A stretch of DNA of 64,000 bases from Mansonella perstans (taxonomy: Eukaryota; Nematoda; Chromadorea; Rhabditida; Onchocercidae). Within the stretch, counting starts at the first letter, position 1, and the number at the start of each line of letters is the position of its first letter. Made by a program: the position numbers and the translations under genes. Positions 48,101 through 60,200 of this stretch are shown piece after piece. The notes beneath the pieces were generated by a model. It did not search any database. It had not been told where the DNA came from and worked only from the letters and a program-made list of their open reading frames with translations. The stretch is taken from positions 1,054,001 through 1,118,000 of the forward strand of contig JBAMDO010000580.1 in NCBI GenBank assembly GCA_037074765.1, read 5' to 3'.

Positions 48101-48278
48101 CATCTTAATCCGTCTTAATCTTGTCTTTCATCCCTTTCACTAATTATTATTTATTTTATATATTTTCTTTACTTTATATTTTCATTTATAAAATTTGATT
48201 GAGAAATATCGTTGCGAAAACTGAAAATATTCAACTGAGTAATACAAACTTTTTTTTAAGAGGGATTGAGTGCAAGAA
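42163..48278. other. Gene-poor region upstream of par-3
   Basis: No coding exon supported in 6 kb. The only frames above 60 codons (for example 46514-46735, minus) have no domain or family resemblance. There are poly(T) tracts near 43015-43031, 43552-43574 and 44309-44324. It may carry par-3 regulatory DNA or unrecognised noncoding genes. Confidence 0.5.
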
Positions 48279-51200
48279 ATGAAAGCAAAAGTGACAGTTC
48301 GTTTTGGTAAAGTAGGAGTGGTGGTGCCATGTTATGATTATATGACTGTTAATGATCTCATTAAAGCATCTATTCTGCGATACAAAAAAGCCACCGGACG
48401 AGTAAGTTTTCAAGCTTTACATATTAATTAATTTTGAAGAATAACATTTGTAAATTTGGCCAAATTTCTTGAAATTTTTGATAATCTTTTAAAATTAAAA
48501 GAGTAAAAAAAGATATGATGGCTTGAGCCAGAAGTCAAAATTGTGATTATTTCTAAATTTATTTGTTATGTTTAAATTTCTGTAAAATGTCGTAATTTGC
48601 AATTGGCAGTGTATATTACAGTACTCACATTAATACCAACACTATTAGTTTCGTAATCGCCCAAAGTTGTATTTCCCACTGCTTATAAATGCTGATAGCA
48701 ACCTGGGCGATTTATGAATCAAGTTAATAGCATTTCTGATGGAAAAATCGTTGCAAAAAATTGAGCTATTTCCGTCGAAAGGCTATCTTATCAGTGATTT
48801 TTGATCCGGTCCAGAAAATAATTTAAAAATTTGATAACCAAAAGGATTTTTAAAGTTAGTAAAGGAACTTACCTGTAGAAGAGAGAGAGAGAGAGAAATT
48901 ATAAGACACATTGTCTGCCCGAGTATTCGATGTCCTAGTAAGATATGAGATATCATAAAAAGATTATTTATGAATTCATTCTCTTACATTGGTATTGCTG
49001 TTCAAGTTTTTTTTCAAGAGACCCTGTCAATATATTTTGAAAATAGTATAAAATGTGTTATATCTTGTATGTTCCTCACTAAATTGTTTATTACTAAATC
49101 TGAATTCAGACCAGTTTTTACTATTTTGTTATTCACAGTGTGAACCTTTTTATTTCTTGGCAGTCATTAATCACATCACATTTATGTCGGTGTCAAAATT
49201 TCAGATTTGTCAACTTTCAAAAGTTCTTAATTCAGACACTGATAATTCTAGCTATTTCAACTTACATTCGCTGAAAATTAATACTATTAAGTTGAAGGAA
49301 ATTACTTACTAGCAGGTGTTGATTGATGAATGATAAATCAAAATTTTATTTGTTAATCAAAAAGTAGGAGAAAAGATACATCAAATAAATTGAGTGGTTA
49401 AGTTCAGATACTTTCAAGCTCATCTATGTCATATAGTACCTTTAGATACTTTAGTTCATCAACAGCTTATACTTGACCTTTGTTACGTGTATGTAATGCG
49501 TTAGTATCCGTGGAACGAAATGTTGACAATGTCAGCAACAATCACTGATCTACTAGATCAAAGAAAATGGAAGAGAGCAAGAGGAGGATTTCTTTCACAG
49601 TATCTCACAAATAATAATCATCAGAATGTCAGGGCAATTTCTTTATTCATAATATTCCACAGGTAAGAGAGCATCGAGCATGTATGTATGCCAGGTAGTT
49701 GTAGAGCCATTTGTGGGTCTATGTATCTGTAATGATGCAGGTGGGCGATCGAAACAGTGGAATGTTTCCTCCGTGTAGTATCGATCATTGCATGACACGG
49801 TGGGCATGAAAAGTGAGGCGATCGATTGATCAGTAACGGTTGAGGGTATGTTCTGGAGATTTCATTTACCTGTCTATTTGACTTACCTCAGGTAAGGGTC
49901 ACCTCCCTGCAATATTTAGCTAAGTTTAGTAGTAGTACTTGCAGTAAACATCTCTGCATCTCTCATTAGTCCCTGCGTATTTGCTTACTTGCATACATAT
50001 ACATACATGTTAAGTATAAACAAACATTTCCTAAACTCTACGTCACTCTATTTTCAACTAATTTTCACCAAAAAAATTACTCAAATATCTGATTGTTCGG
50101 TGATTTGCTCGGATATCTTAATATTCGCCTTTCTGTTCATTTTTATTGTGATATCCCCTAGAACAAATTTTCGCTATCATAAATCGTGAGAATTGCCTGA
50201 AATAAGTTAATTTAATGGTTGAATCAGATTGTTAGTTCATTGCAGTGATCCTTCCTATTTGATGGGTCACTTCTTGTTAATGGTAATTACAGTTTTTCAT
50301 TCCATAACTCATTTCGCATCAATCCTTCAAATTAAATTTTACCTGAAAAACACGCTGTCTGAAAGGATTTATCGTTAGGAAGCGGGAATTTGTAAATTGA
50401 AACGGGAATTAGATAGTGTGAAAGGTAAAAAACATAAAGTGTTCATTTTTTTGTCACTACAAAAATTACTTCATTAAATGAGGAAAATAGCATATATATT
50501 CTAATGAAAATCCTAATGAACAATTGTATTTTATATATATATAATTCACGTGTACATATAAGACAGCACGCGATGTTGCTGCGTAATGCGTATATATTCA
50601 CGTTTTTCGGGGTTTCATTTTTTCGAAGAAGACTTGGAAATACTAATTCCGATTGTTACAAAAATCCTAATGAACAATTGTATTTTAATTTTAACTTTGT
50701 TGATATTAGGAATGATGATAAATAAGCGTTGCTACTGTATAGTTTACATTAGTGTTCATTTGACAGACGTTATCTCCCACTATCATTAGTTACTTTTATC
50801 GTTAATATAACTCTCTTCATCATAATCAGGAATGATGTGGATTCGCTTATGAAAGAATTCTATCGTCTCTTCTCTATTCTTAACACGTTTCAAACTAAAA
50901 GACCACATTATAAGTTCGATCAGAGAGGATTTTTTCTCCTTTTATCTTAATCATTGTCAACTAATGTATCATACGATGTCTACAACAACAGACAGTGCTG
51001 CTGTCAATCTCACCGGAGTCGTACACTGCCAACAAAATGCAAATTATGTTACCGTAAGTGAACTTCTGTCAAGTTTCCATCAAAATTTAGACAAGTAAAG
51101 GTCAAATTTTCGTCATATTGGGAGAAAATGCGTGAAGTGAGTTGAAACGAAAATCTGATTTTTACTTGTCTGTTTTAGTGACTCATTTATGTTATTAGCA

Positions 51201-54200
51201 TGTTAGAATTTATAGCCATCAGAACATTATGTATTTGTCCATCATGTTGAATGCTTACGAGATGGTGGCATTCTGGATCCCGATGATCAGCTTTTTGACG
51301 TTTTTGATGAGAATAATGATCAGGTTAGTGAAAATCTAGGTTTCAAATCTTAAGTTTCCTCCAATAGTTGTTATGAGTTATGTATTATGTATTAAATAAA
51401 ATTAAAATAATTTGTGGATCAGAAAACAAATGGAAGGAGTTATTTAAAAGGGTCTATTTCTTGGTTGTTAGTTCACATCCAGAATAAGTAGACATTTGAT
51501 GAAAGAATTGGATACAAACTTCTTTGTTAACTTCCTAATAATCCCACTGATCATTTTCTTCAGGTAATTACTTTTCAGAAAGTTTGGTAAATCACTTCTC
51601 ATATCAATTAATTTATTTTAGATATTAGCAATTTACGACGAACCTGGCTTTGCTGTAGTAGATTCAGGCCCAGCAGATGCCTCTCGATTTGCCACCAACG
51701 GAGCGATATTGTCAAGCTCTTCTGCACAAACCGCTGTATCAACAAGAAGTCCTCTGGATAGTAAATTAAATATCATTTCAAGTTCTAGCAATGGTGATAT
51801 CGTTGAAATAACGAATATTGCTGTACCACCAAGTTTGTTTTGTCTTGTTAAAACTTTATTTGATTGCTTTATTCTTATGCTAGCATTTGCTGACTTTCAA
51901 GAAATATTTTGAATTGCTGAAGTGAAACTATAAAGTCCCACATAAAGATCTTATAGTTTTTCTAAATTAGTTTTTTTTTCTGGATTATTTTTTTTCTAAA
52001 GTTTTCTTTTTGAATAAATTTTTCTAATTAGTTTTATTGGGAGATTTTTTTTTTTGATATAATTAATAGACACTTGCAAAGAAGAGCATACACGATAGTT
52101 TTATTATATTTCATTTGCATAATTTATACTATATGAGAACCAGGCGGCATCAATAATTTGCTTTAGCTGATGGTTTACGAGTTATTTCGGACAATGCCCA
52201 CACACTGCAACAAAAACCATCCTCATCCTCAGTTATAGCGAATTCCGGGTCTGTTTCTCCGTTGTCTCGTCCAACACGTCATATTTACCATTCTGCATTG
52301 AAAAATGCTGGCGAATCACCGAGAAGTAAATATCGGGTTACTATATCACCAGGTTCTTAATTTGTTTATAATTCATCATAATCGATATATTTTTTTATGT
52401 TTTTGACATTTAATTGGATAACTGACGAAGAACAAAAAAGTCTGCATTAGCCAGGTCCTTCAAGAATCAGAATTTGTTTAATTTTTCCTTGTATGCTCAT
52501 TAATGTGATTAGTATCGAATCACTTATCTATCACTTTTTTAAGGCAATAATGGAAAAATTAAAATATATTTTTATTCTCATTTTTCTTTATTCATTTGAG
52601 AATTTGCTTTAAATTTGCCATTTATTTGTGCCCTTTCGCTCGCTCTCTCTCTCTCTCATTGAAGTTATAACAAATTAAGCCAATGCTGTAAATTATATAT
52701 CTATAAGATAGTTTCTGTTCATGGGCGTATTTAAAATTATACTAGTGGGAGTTTCATCTATTTCTTCCTAGGTGTTGACTGTCAGCCATCTCAAGAATCG
52801 TCACCTTTCACCAAAGAATCTCTGGTGACTCGAACATCGGCTAGAAAATCGCGTCTTACCGGCAATTTTTTTGATGCCAAAGAACGTTTAGAAGAAAAAT
52901 TAGCAAGTGGTATCAAAAATGATATAGTGAAAGGAGACATGAAAAGTCCGAAATTAATACCACTGGTAGAGGCAGCAAATCGAGAACAAACGGTGATTAC
53001 ACTCTCAGATGCCACTATTAATCTGGATTTGGGTATTGAGGTATGCTTATTTTTCTTTTTATAATCGTCATTATCTATAATCATTTACTGTATCATTTTA
53101 CGCAGGCAATTTCATATTATCTTTTAATGCTCGAATGTTTTTCTTACAAGATAGGGAAAAGAGGATTAAATAAATCAGAAGATTGATGTTGTTTCACTTC
53201 TTGATTGATCCTTTTAAATAGTAATGAACAATGAATCAATAATAAAAAGCGATAAGTTGGGTATCATATTATTCCTTTGAAGCAAGTCGGAGTGCATATT
53301 GGAACTTTTGTTTTTTTTCCAGATTTCACCTGTACATGATCCAGCAAACAATACGCGCTTACAAGCTGTAGAGATCCGGCAAATTGATGAGAAAGGTCGG
53401 ATTGGCAGAGATGGACGTCTTCGTATTGGTGACCGCATTGTGGAAATTAATCAGCGTCCTGTTTATCAAGTCAGTAATCAAAAATGGTGTTGCACAGGCG
53501 CAACCATTTCACATTTTCTTTTTGTATTTGGCAGCTGCCAAAGGTTTTTATCACAAAATTAGAAATTTTACGGTTTAATCGTTATACTTGTTTCCTTCTC
53601 CATCATTTAGAAATATAAATGGCTAGAATTATATTAGTAAATATCGTACGGTTTAGCAATTTCAGTTTCATTTTTCAGATGTCGATTTCAAGAGCTCGAG
53701 CCTACTTACACGAAATACAAACAGTTGAATATCCATGTTTAACAGTTGATCGCCCAATAGAAACATTTGCAAGCGATAGTAGGTTCATAAATTGTCCACT
53801 GTCCACAAATTGTTTACTGAAATTTATTCATTAATAACAAAAAGGAATTCCTCTGTAATTAAAATCAATATTCAAGTAATGTGGGGTGTAAAGCAGCAAC
53901 GCAACAAAAGTTTAACTTATCAATAAAGCACATTGCTTTTGTCTTTTCAGGGTCATAAATACCTGTTTTACGAGTGTCTGTATATTTGTTTCAGACCTAA
54001 ATTTATTTTAGTTTTGGTGTGCGTTTTTACCTTAATACTTTAGATACAGCGCATTAAAATTCTAGCAGTCGTAATGTTATGGTTAATTTATCGATTTGTT
54101 ATTTTAATAGAGAAATGAACATCATAAGAAGGGTAAATATTAGGAACTATAAATGTTTTTTTGATCAGTATCTCCTGTATCGGACGTGAAACTGATACGT

Positions 54201-57200
54201 AAAGATTTCAAATGAATTTCTTCTGCTTTATTATGCTGCACATTTTATTAATGTAGAAATTATTATATTAATAGTGGTGATTTGAGATATTTTTGTTACA
54301 AACTGTATGCTTTTTTCTTTTTTCTTTTTGATTTCCAGCAGTTTCTCATCGTAGTCAGTCATCAACGAGCAGTTTGCAGAAGCGACCAATACTCTCTGCA
54401 CTGCAACAGGCCAATACAACAGCTCTTGGGACAACATTTCCAATTGAAATTGTTAAACGTATGCCATGTCCTAATTGATTTTCGCGGTTTATTTGTCTCC
54501 GTGAATAGTTAGGAAGATGCAGTTTCTTTAAATATTAGTATTTTCATTGGTGGTTATATAAATTGCGAGTAGACAATAAACAGAAAACATTTCAGATTCA
54601 TTTATAATCTTGCACTACAATTGGTACAACATTTTTCAGGAAGTGGCGGATTTGGTTTTACCATAACGAGTCGTGAAACTGCTAAAGGTGAACGATTATT
54701 TTATATTGGAACAGTGAAAGCAGATGGTGCTGCAGCAAATAAATTAAAAGCTGGTGATAGATTATTACAGGTGAGAATATTTTTTTTGTGGAAATGATTA
54801 TGCCTTTAAGTTCTTTTCTATTTATCAAGTGCAGTGTTGGATATTTGTTTTCATAAGTTTCTTTAATTTATATTATAGCATTGTTTTTTCCTCTAAAATA
54901 TTGCTCAAATTTCAGATCAATGGTGAGAAAACAACTGAACTTACCCAAAATGATGTCGTCGAACGTCTCAAAAAGCTGGAAGTTAGTGATTCAGTAAACT
55001 TATTGGTTTCGCGGATTGGAAGTCACGAAAGCGAAAATCAAAGTCCAGCAATAGTGAAAAGTAATCATGACGACAGTATATGTCATCAGGAAAGAGCGAG
55101 TAAAGTGACGGAACGATATGGGTACACTTAATGAGCAATTTTATTCAATTGGTTTAAATTCAAATAAGATGTTAAACACCGCATTTATCTTTGATGCAAA
55201 AACCAGAATTTGGGATAGGATGAACTGTAAAAAAGCTTTCAAGGATGTACTTTTTCAAGGAATGCTTGGTATTCAACAAGTTGTTAAGTTTCTGGTTGTT
55301 AAGTTTTGTATTACATAAAATTAGAATTTTCAGGATTATTTCGTAAAATGAAATCGATCTTGAATAGTAATGCTGTAATGCTTCCTTATAAGCGAAATGC
55401 ATAGGCATTCATTTTGAAATGCATTCAAAAAACATGGAAGAATTGTATATTTTGACTGTATCCTCAAGTAATTCTAAAATTTTTTATAGGATTATCATGT
55501 ATTTTATTGTGAAAAATAAAATATAAATTACAGAGAGGAGATTTTGACGTTGAAGATTGCCTTGAACGAAACAGGAAGTGCTGGATTGGGTATAAGCTTA
55601 AAAGCAAGAGCCGTTATGAAATCTGATGGTATGCGTCATGATTGTGGAATATTCGTTAAAAAGGTTCGTTGTATATTTTAGTGCTTTCTGGATGCTTACT
55701 AAGCCGGGATTAGTACAATTTCGTTGATTTTAGCAATTTTCTTTTGAATCATATGTTGTTCAACCGAGAATCTTTTTTTTGGTAAGTAAATTGTTCAGAG
55801 ACCATATTTAATTACACATCTGTCTCAGGTTTTGCATGGTGGTGCTGCGTATAAAGATGGAAGATTACAACTGAATGATCAATTGATTGGAATCGAAGAT
55901 ATAAATTTGAGGGAAATGACAAAGAATTCAGAAGCTAGTGACGCTATCACTAGATGTTTAAAAAACTTAGGTAAATATCTGGAATTAATTTACATTAAAT
56001 TAAATGGATTGAAAAAACTGTGAAGAAAACATTCAAAGTGATACTTACTAAAATCTGATATATTTTAGGTCCGAATGCAAGTAGTGTATGCTTACATGTT
56101 GCGAGGAAGGTCGAGTTGCGCCACAGTAATGATTATCCAAGTACAAGAAGTTCAATAGACGAATCTTTGGATTCAAAATGTGAGAGTTCTAAAGTGCATG
56201 ATAGATCTCGAACAAAGTCCGAAGGTAACTTTTAATTCGTTGGATTTTCGTCAATGTATTTAATATAAAAACATAGCATGCATAGATTATTGGGATATTG
56301 AGTTATGCGAACATTTAACGCATTTCATGCAGTGAGTGGCGTAACTCCATATTTTACCAAATTCAAATGTTCATAATGCTTTCATGTACTTAGTAGTTCG
56401 TTTAAATGCAACCTTGGCTAGGTGATATGTGTAAAGTATTGCATTTGCAATTTTAATGTTTATATAAATAACATTGCATATGCAGATGATGATAATGCGA
56501 TTGTAAAGAAACACGAAACACCATTTGGTTGTAATGCAGACATATCAACACGTCGACTTAGCAATTTAGACGAGCATTCCTTGTAATCTTTTTCGTTACA
56601 TTTAATTATTATTAAATTTCCTTCATTCACTTTCGTGAAAATTTTTTTCAAAAAAAAAAGTATGGCCACATAGATACTGTGGTTACTTATCATAAATTAT
56701 AAAATAATCACTGTAATGTTAAGTTCCTAATTTTTTGTTAAACTTCGTCAAACAATTCTTTATTAGATATTATTGATATCCGCAGTTTATATTTGATTAT
56801 TTTTGCTATAATCGTTATTACTAATTCAAACATTATGATGGACTACTACTTCATTACGTCCGTTGACTTAAAATGATCAATCTAAACTGCATGTTTAAAA
56901 ATTATTTAAATATTTTGAAAACTTGCTTTCAATAAATACATTTTTATTTTTCATTTCATTTCTAATGTTTCTCTGCAATCGCTTTTCAGAAATGCAAATG
57001 AAGATTTGGATTCAACTTCAAGCAATAGGCAGAGGTGTATACCAGATGATGAAATGAGCCGTGTTGATGGCAGTGCTTTTAATCGAAAAAATCCTGCAAG
57101 GAGGTTGGCATCTACTTAAAAGTTTATAAAAAATTTTCTGCTGTGTAAAATGCAAGCTTTTGGAAAGCTATATTTGATATAAATACGTCAAGAAATGCCG

Positions 57201-60200
57201 CGCAATATGGATCTGATATGCTTCAAAAAAGGAAGTACCAATGACAAGCGTTTATTTTTTTGTAGATCGATATCGGAAAAGCGGCATATGGCTGTTGGAA
57301 ATGATGCGAATAACACAGTGCTTTTTCAAAAAATAAAACATAATCGCCAAATTAGTGGTAAATGTCCCTTAATCATAGCTTTTTCTAAATAAACTCTATA
57401 TGCATGATTTTAACATACTTCTGTTGATTCGAATTATTTTATGTTCAGTTCATTCTTATTTAGAAATTTTAGTACTATCATTATCTGGAAAAGTTCCTCA
57501 GTAAATAAGAAAGAAATAAGATATTTCTCAATTATAATGTAATGGCAGTGTAATTTGTTTTGCTTCTATGGAAAAATATGATTAGGAAATAATCCTTACT
57601 TTTTTTGTAACTTTTCATAATATTTTTTTTATTTAAAAAGTGTTACTTTTTTTATTTGAAATGTTTGCTCGGCGCTTTTTTCGCATAAAATAACGCTTCA
57701 GCTCCTGTCTTGCATCGTTTTGTCCCATTCATCAGTCCAACACGAGAATCGCCTTCGATGTCCTCTTCACGCAGCTCTACATCAGTTCGAGAAAAACATC
57801 ATCGACGAAGTTTTGCAATACATCGCTCTTTTGATGAAAAAGCTAAAAGATCTATAGGGGATCGTGAAAAAGTTATTTCTATCTTAACCGTCAATTCCGT
57901 CAGTAACACTAATAATAAGTGCACAAATGTTGCTACTTCACCACGTAAGCATGATTTGTAACTAATTCCTGATAATGATATTTTTATAAGTTCTATTCTA
58001 TTTTTTGATATGGATCTGAATTACCTGAAAATTCTGGAAAAAAAATATTTCGAAATTTTCGATCGCTAATTTATTACTCTTTGCCATCTCAGTAAAATTT
58101 GCTATGTGGATCTAATCTGTGCAGTTCATTAGCTTTATTCTGAATAACATTTATTCCTTATTTCTCCTACTTTCACTAGTTGAATTGCATGCTTCTAATG
58201 TCGGAATATTAAATTGATCGTTAGAATTAGATATATCGATGTTTATATTGGCCATTACAAATAGCTATTGCAGCATCTCCTAATCGTCGTTCATTAAGCC
58301 TCGAAAGTATGGAGGCGCACCGATCATTAACGCTAGCAACTGCATCAGTGTAAGTTAATTTGTTTTGTCATTCCATGTAATTGTTCTTTTTTGAATACAA
58401 TTATTTTTTGTCTACTTTACGTTTATCCATTTCTCTTTACGATGATCTGCATTGCAGTCATCGCAATGAACCGGCTATTCCTGACGCTCAGATGGAGCAG
58501 ACCGCAAAACGAGGCCATTCAAACACTCTTAAACGAGTCCAGAAATCTTGTGATGTTTATATCAAGCCATCTCTCTCCGATGTGGAAAGCCAAACATCTG
58601 CAGGTAAATTTATTGATTTGATATGGTTTCCGAAGCTTATTTTTTTATACAAAGTGTTGCTTTTAGAGAAAGATCGGAATGATCCATATGCGTCGTTGCC
58701 TCGAGAAATTTTTGCAGCTTGCAAGGAAAAAAAACAACGAAGGAAATCAGTTGGAAGGTGGGTTGAATATATCGTTCATATTTCCCAGATAGAATTCATT
58801 TCCTGAAAATAATGTTGTTAACATTTTTCTCATCACTAATTTGTTGTATGATATGTAAAACTTTTAACGCTTACTTACTTTTCAACATTTGTCGATATTC
58901 GTTTAAGCAAAATTGTTGATCTTAAAAACTTATCAGCAACTTCTGAAAACTTTTTAGATAACTATTTTTTATTTACAGTAGCATATTTTCAAAGATTACT
59001 CAAAGACTTGGTGGTTCCAAATCACGTGATGCATCTCCAGAAAAAGCGGCATCATGCGACATTGCTGGAAACAACTCTTTCATCGATAAGACGGATAGGT
59101 TTGTGAAGTTAATAGAGCAGAAAATTATGAAAAATGAACACAGTGATATTTTTGAAAAAATTGATGGGGCAAAAGTGTTAACATTACTTAGGATACTTGC
59201 TAAGCTATGTCCACATTCTCGAATCATTTCTAGGATGCAAGATCATCGAGAATGGAATAAAGAAAGTAAAAGTAATCAACCGGTACGCAGAGCACCACCA
59301 CCATACAAACTAAATCCATTCTGCAGCATTTTCCAATCTAGGGATCCTGATCACTGTATAAGCGTAAGTCTTTTCTGTTTTTTTCCTTTTCAGTGCTAGG
59401 GAGATTGTAAAATACTATGTGGCCCATATGAGGAGTTTTTATAATTGGATTAGAATATATCAGATTTTTCTCTTATGATTTCATTTAAAAATCCTGTATC
59501 GTATCTAATCGTAGAACCATATAAATTATTCATTAATTTCACTAGACCCATTAGCAGTAACATCTTGTTGCGTTATAAATATATCAAACAATACGCAATT
59601 CATGAGAATCGCAATTAATTGAGAATCTTTTAAATGAGCACCTATAAGTCTCAAATTTAGAATGTGCGTGGAATGCACAGCAGTGGAAAAGAATTACCCG
59701 CCAGTGGCTACATACGGGTTGCAAATTCAATGTTCTACAATAGCTTTGTTGAGAGGTGGGCGGGTAACTTACAAGCTTAAACTAGCCCTTTCGTTACCTA
59801 CGTGCTTCAAAGCACTCCTCTTGTTTATTGCTGCTACCGCTTGTCCCAGAAGTTTTTTAATCTTGAAAATTGGAAAAAAAAAAAAAAAAAACTTGACAGT
59901 TACCGTGGTTTTGATTTTTTCTGTTTTTAGATTCAACCAAAAAGAAGTATTTACTCTCCTCTTTTTTTGTGAATTTTGAATTACGATAAGCGTTTTTCTA
60001 TCCAGCTTTTTGTGCTTCAAGCTTTTACACCCTATCCATACGTGATACGCATATCTTGCATGATAAAAATGCATTCCTTTTTGCACGAAACATCCTAAAA
60101 ATGTTTTTTTCATGCACCTTTGAATAGACATTGTTTGGTAAATGGGTTTTTACAGGATTTCATTTAATTCAAGATTTTTTCAGTCCGAAGGACTTTGGTA

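Larger units (their letters stand above)
48402..51215 (+). other. First par-3 intron (2.8 kb)
   Basis: It splits the CR1 domain coding sequence. It contains a GA microsatellite near 48882-48896, G-rich sequence near 49680-49860, a 27-bp direct repeat (50507-50533 and 50661-50687) and a candidate alternative first exon at 50964-51053. Its length and position make it a natural place for an internal promoter. Confidence 0.5.

Noticed and set aside
59769..60131. Minus-strand 120-codon frame with a phenylalanine run
   Set aside because: The run comes from an A-tract read on the other strand; no domain, and it spans a par-3 intron.
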